This document shows positions 23,118 to 35,744 of a DNA stretch of 64,000 bases, one piece after another. A model generated the notes under the pieces. The model did no database searches. It saw nothing but the letters and a program-made list of their open reading frames with translations, and was not told the DNA's origin. Both the position numbers and the translations under genes were made by a program. Within the stretch, counting starts at the first letter, position 1. Each line of letters begins with the position of its first letter. Origin of the DNA: Cephalotus follicularis (Eukaryota; Streptophyta; Magnoliopsida; Oxalidales; Cephalotaceae); contig BDDD01005717.1 of the NCBI GenBank assembly GCA_001972305.1, forward strand, positions 8,329 to 72,328. Direction: 5' to 3'.

Positions 23118-23837
23118 ATATTATTTTCCTTAATGAATAAATTGCATTATTCAATGAACTGAGTGCATAAGTGTAATTAATTTCTGTCCAAATTAACTGG
23201 TATGTGCCTTTCCAGTCCATACAGTATTCCTACCAGTGATTGCGTGAACCTACGAAGAAACTGCATTGAAAAACTTACAAGAAGCTTACAGGAATCCCGC
23301 TGGCAACTTGCTGGAATTGTGCTGGAAACTGTCAATTAGAGTGCAACAAACTGCCAGAATATTAGCAGAAGCTGCCAAAAGCTGTGCAGCAAATTCCTAC
23401 ACTTAGACTATCACTAACCAATCCAATTATCAACGTAGTTAATCTGCCAGAAATCTGCATTAAGCAGTGCAAAATTTCTGTGCAGATTTTTTTTTACATA
23501 ACCAGAATTTCCAACATAAATTCCTGTCACTTAGAACCCTCCGTTCATTGACTATTTAAGGTACTATTCGATATCCTAAAAGGTACTTAGGAATTTTATA
23601 ATGCCCATTTCATCCTAAACATCCAAAGTTCTCATCCTCGAATCATCGAACATTCCAATTAAACAATCAATCACACTAGTTAACAAAATTGGTTCCACCA
23701 ATTTTAATTAGACTAAACCGATTGATTTACTATTTATTTCACTTCGGCTTAGGGTCCCTAATTACTTCGGCCAGCAACTTAAAAATCATCCAAGCCACCA
23801 AATAATAAAAATTAGGTCTGATTGATGTTCAATTAGT
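23118..23837. other. Non-coding Copia interior (continues 1-344)
   Basis: AT-rich, no coding signal. It lies between the solo-LTR duplication ATATT and the minus-strand primer-binding site at 23838, so it is read as the start of the interior of an old minus-strand Copia element. Confidence 0.4.
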
Positions 23838-23852
23838 GGCTCTGATACCACT
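23838..23852 (-). promoter_or_regulatory. Primer-binding site of an old minus-strand Copia element
   Basis: Minus strand GTGGTATCAGAGCC, two bases inside an LTR end that reads CCCAACA. This pairing of sequences is the usual Copia arrangement. Confidence 0.6.
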
Positions 23853-23854
23853 TT

Positions 23855-26800
23855 TGTTGGGCTTACAAACCGAATAGGTCAATTTTTGGCGTTAGGTCAT
23901 TGGGGTGTTAAATTTTAAATTTTTTGTTCAAAGTCCTCCAAGCAAACGTGCACCCTAATAACTATGCCCTAAACGGTCTCAATAATGTCCAAGGATCATT
24001 AATTAAGCCATTAAATTGAACCATAAACCATTCCAGGCAAGAAGTTGTGGCGGGTAGAGTTAGGGTACCATAAACCCTAGCTTGGCCTACAAACTAAATG
24101 CACTTCAATTTGCACACCAAAAACCCTAGCCCAAAGCCACCAACCCGTGACAACAAAGAGGTAAACCGTTAGGGATTGCTAGGGTTCCCACATGGAGCCC
24201 AAAAGGTTCGGCTACGGTACAAAATCCCTAGCCAAACATCGAGCCCAAAACAACAAAAAAGAGAAGGAAGAAAAAGGATGAAATATGAGCCATTACCAAA
24301 GGCCTATTACTCCTTCTCTTTGTGTTCTCCCGCTACACTTTTCCAGGATTTAAGATCCTCCAAAGATGCTCCAAAAAACGGCTATCCAGGTCTTGGAATG
24401 ATGGCTCAAAGTGTTTAAGAACCTAGAGTAAAATCACTCTATGTAGAGGTTAAACAAAATGCATGTGATGACCCGTCCCTCAGACAACCACCTCGGACGA
24501 ATCGCCAGGGAGGAGGAATTCACCATCTCCTCAAACTTTTAACAACCCACAAAAACAAGAGATTTTGTACTTTAGCTAAAACAAAGAAGGAATGGAAAAG
24601 CTTCAAATATCGCCAAAAGCAAAACTCACCGTTTAACTAAAAGAAGACCTTGCCAGGTCAGACTTGGGCAGAGGACACTAACACCCGCGCCTTGCCACAA
24701 ACTAAAGCTGCCCAAGGAAAGACAGATCATGCACCTGCCCTCCTCGGACTAAACTGACCACAAGGAACGAAAACCAAGACTAGCAAAGTCCGACCGTGCA
24801 ACAAGTATGAGGACTCACCTAGTCAGATCACTATGTCCGACGACTCACCCAGATCCATACACACCCTTCTCTTAAACTATCCGAGCTCACACCATGAAAG
24901 TCGGGGTACACACACAACAGGTCTGACCTCTGTCGAGGAGGTCCACTAATCTACCAGACTTCATCTAGCTTGCTCTGTCAAGCGTGACTAGTCCTCGGAT
25001 TGTATGCACATCATTCTTGGCAAAACAGCACTAAGGTCAAACTCAACTTAACATAAACATCTAATAACAACACATAAAGTTTATCATAAATCAGGATAGA
25101 TCATAGCACAAAAGACTATGAATTATCATCATTTCATTGCATATCATATCTCGTCACCAAAATATCATCTCTCCTCAAATCTGAGGACTCATACAACCAA
25201 AAGAACAAAACCCATATGCCACATGAATTCATGCAAAACAGGCCCGAGAAGGCAGCAGCACTGCTTATCTTCCCCGGATTACCTTATCTACACAAACGGC
25301 TGCTCGGGCATTGACCTCAGCTTCTTCTGTAAAACAAACATGGAGGGGTTTAGTCCAAATGACTAGTGAGCAAGGACAAAACATTCTCCACTGCATCCAC
25401 AGCCACTGGATGGGATAAAAAAAACATATCTGGTCATGCCCAACTGGCTGAAGCAAGAATATAACATTGATCAAGAAAGGAAGGCACAAACTCAGCAATA
25501 CAGCAATATCCAACTCCTCAGAGTCTGTCAAAACAGAATTCGATACCAACAAGTATAGGAATCCAAGAAACTGGTTACATCACATAACAACAGGGAATAA
25601 CAACTGTGCCCAGGTATTACAATAAGGAAGAGAAACGCCACAATATCCCGTGGTCTGCCGTCATAAACCATGACATCACACATCTATCCAGGCCACAGCC
25701 TGCTATATCAATCTGAGCCTCAGCTGGCTATAAACATCAGAGCCTTGCCCGTTAGTATCAATCCTAGCCTCTGCTCGCTACTATCTATTCGAGCCACGGC
25801 TCACTAATATCCTCGGCCAAATGGATAAGGGACGGAGCATCCACTGTACTCACACTCGGCATACCATCATAGACAATAGTATACCACAGATCCAGGTCTT
25901 GCAACCCGGGGGCAGTTCCCACATAGCACCCCATCATAGACCAATGAGCATGCTAAGGAGAGTTGGTCCTCAAACATACCCTATTTCCATCGACCGTAAC
26001 CCATGAATCAAATCCGCACATTCCAGTGCACTCCAAAATATAGCGAAAAACAAAAGAGTAAAGATAGAGTGGTCTGACAAGAATGGTAACACATCCGAGA
26101 ACAAAAATATATAACCCAAAGACCATCCAAGATCTCAAGCTCTTCCAAGATCAATAAACATGATGTACACAGGGATAACCGGGATCCAAATCCCCAAGAA
26201 GAACACTCAACTGAAAACAAACAGGGCACATGTAGAATATCGAAATAACTGGAAAAAGGAGAATGTCACACTCAAAAAATACCCCACACACTACCGCTGA
26301 CCAACCCCAAGGTGCTCTAGCTCAGCAACAAGATCTTCGTCTGTAAAGCTAGCACATATAAAAACAAGAAGAAAACATAACTACATGCATGAAAAATAAC
26401 AGAACCAGCCAAACCAGGCTATCATCCTCCATTCCTTGACCTCTAGAATGGCCTAAGCATAACACATTCAGTAGGTATAAACTTTAGTTGTTAACTTCCT
26501 CTTCTTCAACCCTACCATGCCATAACATTGTGCCCAAAATCCAGAGAAGGATCAACTCACCTCAACAAACCAAAAAGGCAAGGATTCCAAGGTACTCATG
26601 AAGAAGGAAGAAGAAAACCTAGAGCTCTCCTGCCAAGAGACTTCAGCCACAAAAATGATACTTCTCAGCCTCATCAACACATATCCCTAACACATACCTT
26701 TGGAACGGTAAAACTTCCTCAAGAAGATTAAGGAATATAATATTTAAACCTTGGGCAAATCCTGTCCATATGATCCACTGGGCCTTAAAACATACAAAAA

Positions 26801-28200
26801 TCAACTTGGGCCTCACATCATATATCCCATAAACACAACCAACAAGCCCTTAAGATATTATCCTTCAAATTCCGGTACGGGGTATTACAATGCATGAATA
26901 ACCTCCACCTATTATGACTTTTGGGGGTGAGAGAAGACTTGAGTGTTGCTCCACTTTCTAAGGCTTGATGCCTTGTAAAATACTCTAATTTGCACTTGAA
27001 AAAGATAGAAGATAGTGGAGAAAAGAGAGAGCTCATACGAGTGTGAACCTAAGAGAAGAAAAGTGTGCATTTTTTTGAATTGATTTTTGTTTGTTGTATG
27101 AGACTTATCCTTTAGTCTCTTATCTCTCCTCTCTATGGTCAAAGCCAACCATGCAAGGCATTTAAGGCAGCCCATGCCTTTGTAAGATGAGGCCATACTC
27201 ATGTAAGACAATACCATGCTTGGTGTAAGAGAAAGCCCATACCTTGTGTAAGAGATGGAGTGTAAAACACACTACCACATGTGACTCTTTTTAAATGAAT
27301 TGTGGGCATTCTTTGAACTTTTCTTTTGGATCATGGGATGGCTGAAATTGATGCTTAATGAAGCCTTTATTTCAACCCCATATGGCTAGGGTTATGCCAA
27401 ACCCTGGCTCCCCAAATATCTCTCTCTTGGTTACTTGTACAACACTCCATGTGTTAACTTGTTCAACACTCAACCCTTTGACTAGAATTTTTTATTTTGG
27501 TGATGATTGGACAAAAGTCTAGCAAATAAAATATTCTCTGCAAAGTAACATCTCCCAGATGTTATTCTCTCACTGAATGATATGTTTCCCCATATATCTC
27601 CCGAAATCAAACGAGACCCGAAAGCCTGGTTGGTACCCGGTACGACCATTCTAATAGTCCCCAACTATGAAAATAGCCCCGGTGTGATATCCAATCACCC
27701 ACTGATTCTGTGGACCGAAGTTCCACGTCTATCAGTCATTAGCCATTTAACCACTGCTTTTACCCTTTCTAGATTTACGTGTAGTGTATACCTCATCATA
27801 CTTGGCTCCGATTATGGCCTAGGGTTTTGATAAATGTCAACCCTAGGAAAAGCCGCGATAACTATAAATCCTTGAGCGAATTGAGACTATCAGTAGACCC
27901 CAAGGAAACCACCCGTCTCTGGTCTGCCTAGCGCTTGGCTAGGACTTTAAGTCTACAACGGTCATAGATATTATAGAGTCGTTCACCCTCATTGCAGGTG
28001 TGATGATCCCATGCTGCACCAACTCGCTCATCCAGCAATGCAGCTTCCCCAAGACCCAAACACAACCCTTTTTTTGGCTCGTGGAAAGAACCAGGGAAGA
28101 CAAAAATCAAAGTCAATGGGCTACTACACGATGCATGCCAGCCGCTAAGGTCTAGGGAATCATCGAAGGTCATGTATGGCCTACTAATCACTCAAGCAAG
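23855..28200 (-). repeat. Copia LTR, same superfamily as the element at 651, interrupted by a solo LTR
   Basis: Starts TGTTGGGC at 23855. Own sequence is 23855-24463 and 26895 to about 28200. The minus strand of 27560-28190 aligns well to 1190-1790 of the Copia LTR at 651 (shared wording includes GCTGCATTG, TGAGGGT, CTCTATAA, TATCTATGA, GACTTAAAGTCC). The right limit is uncertain. Together with the primer-binding site at 23838 this is the 5' LTR of an old element. Confidence 0.55.
24464..26889 (-). mobile_element. Solo LTR of a Ty3/gypsy family
   Basis: Begins TGTGATGACCC, ends GGGGTATTACA, 2426 bases, flanked by perfect ATGCA duplications (24459-24463, 26890-26894). Related to the LTR at 53769-59007: both have CCTCGGA near the left end and TTAGTCCAA..ACTAGTG in the middle. 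No coding content. It is the scar of recombination between the two LTRs of an element. Confidence 0.75.
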
Positions 28201-29526
28201 GAAGGAGTCCTTTGGATCATGGTATAGTGTAGAACCTGAAGGGAAAAACAGAACGAGGATTCAAGTAGCTTATTCTCCATTCTCAATCAATTTGAGGTAG
28301 GTTCTACATATGTTTTGAATTTCATATGGTGATGGATTTTCATGATGGTACTGCTATAGATTGATGGATCTATGTTACATGGATGAGTTAGGGTACCAAG
28401 TATGGTTAATAACAGATTGAAATGGAGATTCATGAGAGATTAGTGAGTTGGGATTTCTTACCCAATTTTTGCTTTCTCTCAGTCTATGGGTTATGGGAAT
28501 GGATTTCAATGTTTTAATATCTATTTTTGAGCTACAATTGATGTTTGGAGCTTGTAGCTTCTCTTGAATAAAAATTTAAACGGTTTAAATGAGTTTTGGT
28601 TGAATTTGACAGTGTTGAGAAAACCCAGTGCGTCAATGTGTTCATATTGTACATCAATGTGTTCTTCAGTGCCCAGCACATTGACGTTTAGTATGAACGT
28701 CGTCGCATTATGTGATCCCTTCTGTTTTTGTGCGTTAATCAACGCAACAAGTTGATGCGAAACATTGACTTGTGACACCCAACATTGTAGTGCAACGCAT
28801 AACGTTGACACGTAATGTTGTAATGCAACGCATAACGTCGATGCCTTGCATTAGCGTCGACACACACACAAGGATTTACATGGAAAAACCTGATTTCAAC
28901 AATTTTTCAACCCCGAATGCTTTTATCTTCAAATGGATTCTGTAGGAAACCTCCCTAAGGACTTCTAGCCTATGTGAATCCTTTTTTAACACCTTTAATC
29001 TCCAAATAAACTTTCAAAGTGAATCTTTCAAAAAAAAGTTTCAACGAGAAGAGGTTTTATACAAATGGTTTAAAAAATGATTAGGATATCTCAATTGGGA
29101 CATCTGGACGCAGATATCCTAGTTGGACTTCCGCTCCATTATTTTACAAACTCTGATAGGGACCAAGAAATTGTTATGGAAAAATGGTTATGGAAAATGG
29201 TTTTGAAATGGTTTTGGTGGATGGATCATACATGATCCTTTATGGTTAGGTTCCTATCCTTTAAATGGAAATATGGCTATGGGTTACGGGTACGGTACGG
29301 GTATGATTGATGGATTGTTATGGTTGCGACTTAATGGGATAACCTATTCATAATCTTCATTTTCGTCATGAAGTATTATGGGTGTAGGACACATTTTATA
29401 TGGATATGATAATCCTCCAATTTTGGGTGACCTACGGGCATCACCGCATTATGGATGGATATGGTATGGTATGGATATGGCATGGTTATGGCATAGATCA
29501 CAGAGATCTTTATTATGGGCTAGTAG
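28200..29526 (+). other. Unassigned LTR-like sequence
   Basis: No coding region. The wording around 28270-28290 (AATTTGAGGTAGG then TTGAAT) recalls the gypsy LTR at 31105 (AGAGGTAGGGGG...ATTCAATTG), and a cluster of CGTCGATG/GCGTTGA-type motifs lies at 28621-28860. It is probably a plus-strand gypsy LTR fragment interrupted at 29527; no ends can be set. Confidence 0.35.
29380..29510 (+). repeat. Cryptic simple repeat of TATGGA/TATGGT words
   Basis: Repeated GGATATGG, TATGGTATGG and GGTTATGGC words. Low-complexity sequence, not coding. Confidence 0.6.
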
Positions 29527-31099
29527 TGTAACGCCCGTGATCCTAGATCACTTTTACTCCAAATGAGCCACGAGGATCCGATGCGTTGCTGGGGGTAACC
29601 TTTGATTATTTAACAATCTCGCTTGTTAATAATATCTTTTATTCATATCTTATAGCTTCACTATACCTCAAAATTTCAAACTTCAAGTTTTCATATTGTA
29701 CACTTACAAAATACTACAATCGTTCATATTAGTGCCTCTGCACTGTACATTACATTTCATAAAAGAAATTTACACAGCAGATAAATATTTCGTTACAGCC
29801 ATAAAACATTACTTTATACATAACATATATGCGTTTTTTCTTTGAAAAAAACATCCTTCTACAACTTTCTTTAAAAGCTTGGCGGTTCCCGGTCAACTAT
29901 TACTTGGACAGTTTTTAAAGCAAAGCAAAACATTGAATGGTGTGAGCTCAAATAGCCCAGTAAAATTTATCATAATAAAAACATCATCAAAATCCATTTT
30001 CTAATAATTTTTCATAAAACCAGAACATTTCACATCATTTAGGGGCCTTAAGAAACCCAACTGAACCATTGCATCATCGGGGCATTGTTCACTCCCCGAT
30101 TACTATCCTTACATCACATGCATGTCCGAGAGCACTCTACGCTCCCTAAATAACCCTCTTTCGACCTCACTATCCAAGAGTTGTTCATCTCAGTTCAATA
30201 AGTTTTCATATCTCGTTAATATCTCAACACTTTGAGTAAACAATTCAAAAACATTAACTGATGAGGATTGTACAGTAATTTTAAAAATGATATTTCATAT
30301 AGAAATATTCATTTCCAGAGAAAACATAAAGCAGTAAAGTTAAAGTAGACATTTCAAAGATTTCGGAATGATAAAGTTCGTATTTTTTGGATGAGAAATG
30401 AAGCTGCAGTAAATTTTTAAATTTACAGGTACTATATGTAAGCAAAAAACGAGCAGTAACTTCAAACAAAATATTTCTTCAAGATTTCAACCGAATTTCG
30501 AAATACATAAAATATAAAAGTTATAGAACACATTTTCAAGTTTTCATAACAGTAAACCATTCGAAATTTCATTAAGAAACTGGGGTGATATGATTAAAAC
30601 AAATTGCTGCATAATATTAGAAATAATCAGAGTAATATGTATTACACTTTTAGAATGAAAAAGTAAGGTTCCTTACTTGCAGTTAATCTCATTTCTCTTC
30701 CTGAATTGAACTCAGAAAAACTAACTATTTTCAGGTTATTCTTGGACATATATTAGGTGTTATAAACTTCCCTTAGCTGAGTCAACAAGTCCCTTGAATA
30801 TTGCAATGACACCTAGCATTCCTATCACCCAATTTGATGACAACTAGCACTCCCCTCTTTAATTTTGTGACACTTGGATCCTTATCACCTTAGTTTGCTG
30901 ACACATAGATACATATCAAGAGTCATAACTCACCCATTTAGACCCCTGCCTTTAATTAGTATAAGGTCCTAAGCTGGGTGACAAAGATAAACTCTGTATT
31001 TGGGCTTTTTTGCACAAGCAAAGCGTTGACGCTTTGAAGTGAAGCATCGTCAATCACGGACAAAGCGCTGCCGCTTTGTGTGAAGTGTTGACAGTTAAG
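29527..31099 (-). repeat. 3' LTR (left part) of the interrupted chromovirus fragment
   Basis: Starts TGTAACGCCCGTG. No coding content. GCGTTGACGC-type and GCGCTGCCGC-type palindromes lie at 31020-31090, just before the insertion. Confidence 0.5.
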
Positions 31100-31104
31100 G
31101 GTTT

Positions 31105-33992
31105 TGTAACGCCTGGGAATTTAACATAATAAAATATTTTAATTCCAATATGATCTGATTGTGAAATTAAGGAGAAATGGTGGAAATTCCATTTTAGTAT
31201 GTGGCAACTGGAGAAAGGATTGTCAAAGTGTAGTTGGAATGGAAATATTGAAATATTGAGCTAAAGCGTCGATGCCTTACGAAAAGTGTCGATGCCTATG
31301 GGACAAAAGATCATGTAAGTGCATGCACATGCACGTCGATGCCTGTTGATAGCGTCAACGCCTTTAAGAGTAAAACGCAATAAGCCCTGATGCTTAAGTA
31401 TAAATGTCGATGCTTTGCGTCGAACATCAGACACGTTTAAGCAGATAAGAAACGTGTCACAGGGGGGCAAGGAAATGTTACTTTCCATGCACCGTAACAT
31501 GCACCTTTAGACTTGTTGTGCATGCACCATGGTTCCCTGACTTGCCAAGACTGAAAAGGGAAGAAAGGATATGACAAGGGTGTGCATGCAACCTGCTAGA
31601 GAGAAGGAAAAAGACACGTGGTGCACCATGCAACCAGGTGAGAAAGGTTTGTTACCTGGACATGCATGTGGGCTGAGAGTGGCCAGAAAACTCTCCTCTC
31701 ATCAGCTCACCTACGGGAGAGAAAGAAGGGAAAGAGGAAACACATGGAAACATAAAGAGAAAAGGAGAGAAGCGGTGGGGAAAAGACCGGAGAGAGAGAA
31801 AGAGAAGGCAGACCACTTTCTCCATTGTTGGCCTGGTTCAAGCTTGGAAGATTGGAGCTACTGGAATTGGAGCTTGTAACCGAACCTGAGGAGCTCCATC
31901 GCCACTACATGAAGGACTTAAAGGGGTGGACATTCGGTTTCTAACTTGAAACCAGAGGTAGGGGGATTGTAGTGATAATATATATATTCAATTGATTTCA
32001 ATGATAGTGTTTACCATTGATGATGTGCATGACTTGCATGATAATTTCGGATTGCTTGGGCTATTGGAATGTTACATGTCTACTGTTATGCTTAGACTGT
32101 ACATGCATGATGGGTTTGATGTGTGTTTTGGATTGCATTGGCATGCTATCCGGTTTACTTCCCCTGGATTTGTTTGGAACGTTGATAATGACGCTACTGG
32201 GCTGTCAAAGCATCGACACTCACGTTAAGCGTCGATGCTTTCATGTATAAAAAGGACAGTACATGTCTACGACTAAGAAAGCGTCGACGCCTTATAAGAA
32301 AAAATTGCAGAACTATGAAAATTGCTTACGAGTTGCATGTGATGTTCACTTAGGGATCATGTGTATTGTTGATGGATTGACGAATTAGTTACACGTACGG
32401 ATAACTTGTTGTGCGTACTAAAACTATAAGAAAAGTACATGGGATGGCAAATGAGATAGAGGGTTGGATTTCCCCCTGGAATTGAGACTACTGAAGTGAT
32501 ATCTCATGGTATCACGAAAGCGTCGACGCCTTTGGTAAAGCGTCGACGCCTTTGGTTCTGCTACGCATGGGATTGAATGGAGGAAACGTTGATGCTTTGA
32601 GGTGATAAGCGTCGACGCCCAGAGGATAAGCATCGACGCTTATCCCCCTGTTTTGGGTAATTTTGCTGAGATTGGACCCGTTAGCTCCGAAACAACTCTA
32701 GAAACGACTCTAGGCGCGTTTGAGCATATGTTTGCATTGCACTTGCATTATATTGGGTCTTGATTATGGATTGTTATTACTTTGAAAATGATTTATTATT
32801 TTTAGGGAGTTGCATGCATGATTTATTGCAAAACATTAGTTTGTATAAACTGTTATGTTCACCGAAATGCAGTTTAAAAAAGGGATTGTTACAAGTATTT
32901 TATAAAGCATGATTTACTTGGAAAATGGATTGTTAAATATATTGACAAAGATATATACTTTCAAGTATTTATCTTCATAAATGACTTGAATTGGATTGTG
33001 ATTGTTACGCTGTTAGTGCGGTGACGGAGGTTGTCACTTACGCTAATGGTAGGTCGTTCCTTGGGGCCAGGAGTTGGCAGGACACCACACTATGAGCTCA
33101 CTTCCGCTTTGTGCCAGTCTGTCTCATTTGTTTGTTGAACTTTCCTTCTCCTGTGCTAGTTAATCTCAACTATCGTTCGAGCTTTTCTCCTCCTTCGGGA
33201 TGTTTAGCAAAGACGAGAGATAATACTAACCTACGGGTGGTGGTTATCCGCTTCAGATTTGATTGTTTGGTCCTTAGTGACGTGATTATTGGATTGTGTT
33301 GATATAGCCACTTGGCATGGTTGCATAACTATTGAACGAGATATAAATACAATTATGCATTGTATATATTGTGCTGCATCATAATGCATTCATTACATGC
33401 TTTACATTATTGTTGACCCCTATGAGTATTTACACTTTCTCTACTTAGCCGAGTGAGGACAAAGGCTAACCCCAACAATTTCAGATTGACAGGGGCAACC
33501 GGACAAGTACTATTGAAGTTCTGTTGGAAGCTTCTTTCCTGAAGGTTGTTTTAAGTTGTATCATGTTGTAATAATCATACTCTTGTTTAAACAGAATGTT
33601 AAGTTGTACTTGTTATGAAATATCAATTGGATAGATGTATCAATTTGTTTTGTAACGATGGAATCATTGTTTTTTTGATAATTGATTTATGGGTTGAAAC
33701 GATGACTTGGATATTGAATTATTAATGTGATTTTTCTCTATGAGAGATAATTATGTTTTAATGAAGTTTTATTCACACTCCGTTTTGAGGGCAATTAACG
33801 ATGGAATTTGCTTAAGCATTGGTATCATGTGGTATGTGACACATGTTACGGTTTTAACTTCGGCTTATAAACGAATGCTTCCGCAAAATGTTAACTTCTT
33901 GAAAAGTTTGAAATTGTACCGTAAATTGCATAAGCCGTATATCGTGTTAATTGCTACCATTAAATGTCATTTATTGAACACGCGGTGTGACA
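31105..33992 (+). repeat. 5' LTR of the gag-only gypsy element
   Basis: 2888 bases. Palindromes cluster at 31261-31390, 32205-32295 and 32515-32645. A purine-rich tract lies at 31720-31810. Belongs to the same LTR family as the solo LTRs at 345 and 54548 (compare CTTAGCCGAGTGAGGACAAA near 33447 with its reverse complement near 54970). Small open frames here recur in the 3' LTR only because LTRs are duplicated. Confidence 0.85.
32205..32295 (+). promoter_or_regulatory. TATA box flanked by GTCGAC palindromes
   Basis: TATAAAAAGG at 32246-32255. AAGCGTCGATGCTT lies just upstream (32227-32240) and GCGTCGACGC just downstream (32281-32290). The 3' LTR has the same layout at 36845-36930. Transcription start is not proven. 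Confidence 0.5.
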
Positions 33993-33996
33993 GAGA

Positions 33997-34008
33997 TGGT
34001 ATCAGAGC
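33997..34008 (+). promoter_or_regulatory. Primer-binding site of the gag-only gypsy element
   Basis: TGGTATCAGAGC, four bases after the LTR, complementary to initiator-Met tRNA. Confidence 0.85.
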
Positions 34009-34098
34009 ATATTACATGCATGCTAGCTAGGATTTATCCTTGGCAATTAACAATTGTTTCCTAAACATGACTGACATTTTTTTCTTTTAGGGAACAAA

Positions 34099-35290
34099 AT
34101 GGACGGTAGAAGGAAACATGGAAGGACTCGAACAGTCAACCCAAATGTCCCTCAGGAAGCAAATGTTGGGGGAGACCCAATGAATAATACTCCTCAAGAA
34201 GCAAATGTGGGGAGAGATACGATGGATTGCATGTCTGACTACTTCCAACAGCACCTGGTTGCTGATGCAACTAATATGGAGGAAATGCGGCGATTGTATG
34301 CCCGTAATGCACATGAGGGCAGTAATCAGTTTGGAAAAAACCTTGAAAGGTTTATGAGGCAGAATCCTTCTAGCTTCAAGGGAGAGCTTGATGCTATGAT
34401 TTCAGAAAGATGGTTACAAGATGTTGAAAAGATCTTTAATGTGATGGAATGCACCGATAGACAAAAACTGAGATTTGCTGTATATCGACTATGTGGAGAG
34501 GCCACTCACTGGTGGGAGGTGGTACAGTCGAAGTGGGAGTCAGCTGGACTCGATAGTACATGGGAGAGATTTCAGAGGGAATTCCATGATACTTATGTAC
34601 CCCGGATTGAGCAAGAACGAAGAGAGGCGGAGCTCTTAGAGTTGCGCTAATGGGAGATAACTGTGGCCGAATACCAGGACAAATTTATGGAGCTAGCCAG
34701 ACACTCAGCCTATCTGGTAGCTGACGAGCAAAAGAAAATACGGAGATATCAAAAGGGGTTGCGACCTGATCTTTAGTCAGTGATTAGAGCTATGGAGCTG
34801 GAGACCTTTGTACAGGTTGCTCAAAAAGCAAGATTGTTGGAGAGTGTATCAAATTAAGACCATGCTGAGAGGGCGTTGAGCAAGTAGACCTCTACACAGC
34901 CTAGACCAGCCTCATCAAAACGGCAAAGTAGTGGTTCTCTGACAAAGTCAGCGAAGAACAAATCTCAATAAATCACTATTGAGTGTGCTCCTACTAAGGG
35001 GAGTAATGTGAAAACTGTAGTTTGCTTCCATTACGGCCGCGTAGGCCATCAGCAGAAGGAGGCTTGGGCAAAGAATGGATTTTGTACAACGTGTAGTGTG
35101 CCCGATCATGCAAAGACCAAGTGTAGAAGCGGTCAGACAACAATGCTTAATGGACCGACGGGTAATAGCAGTGTTACAGCCGGACCTTCACAACGGATGG
35201 ATAAGGGCAAGGGCATCATGAGAGGCAAGATTATAGTCTTACTTTTGAAGTTTACTTCTAATATGGGAAGTACATTGTATTGCTATTAAA
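34099..35290 (+). pseudogene. gag: Gag of the gag-only gypsy element
   Basis: The start ATG at 34099 is about 90 bases after the primer-binding site. The first 180 residues include the retrotransposon Gag domain: WLQDVEKIFNVMECTDRQKL, then YRLCGEATHWWE and FQREFHDTYVP. This is the capsid-like domain of chromovirus Gag (PF03732 type). Near 35020-35130 is a zinc-knuckle-like region (CFHYGRVGH). A protease, expected next, is not seen. About three breaks. Confidence 0.7.
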
Positions 35291-35299
35291 AGGAAGTGT

Positions 35300-35730
35300 T
35301 ATTGTTTGACTAAATTGTCTGTGATTGAGTAAATGGATACTAATGGACGTTAAGTTAGGACCTACAAGGGCTAACTAACAGGTCCGAAAATAAATGAATG
35401 GTTGAACTAATGGTCAAACGAATGATCGGATGATTGTCGGATTAACTGAGAGGATTAACGACCATACACAGCGCGCTGGCATAGGACAACGTGTATCCTT
35501 AGCTAAAGTTCTAGATTCCTGTTGAGATTATAAAGGAGCATAGATCATATCGTATCAATGCTAATTGTATCGAACGGTGGACTATATGGTGAGTCGATAA
35601 GACCTAGACTCGGTTAACAAGGATTGAACAATAGACAATTGAGAATGAGTGGGAACATGAAGAGGAGATTAGGGAACAATACCCTACATTGATTTAGAAG
35701 TATTAAGAAAATTCGAGGACGAATTTCTTT
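35300..35730 (+). other. Non-coding tail of the gag-only gypsy interior
   Basis: Between gag and the polypurine tract. The last 60 bases encode wording like the element end of chromoviruses (..TTGATTTAGAAG.. then ATTCGAGGACGAATTTC). No integrase or chromodomain is visible. Confidence 0.5.
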
Positions 35731-35744
35731 GAAGGAGGGTGGAT
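35731..35744 (+). promoter_or_regulatory. Polypurine tract of the gag-only gypsy element
   Basis: GAAGGAGGGTGGAT directly before the LTR start TGTAACGCCCG. Confidence 0.8.

Noticed and set aside
24176-24418. 80-codon frame starting MLGFPHGAQKVRL
   Set aside because: Inside an old Copia LTR segment, no domain and no support from context.
31571-31879. 102-codon basic ORF, similar frame at 36211-36435
   Set aside because: Purine-rich part of the gypsy LTR; frame differs in length and end between the two LTRs, with no domain.
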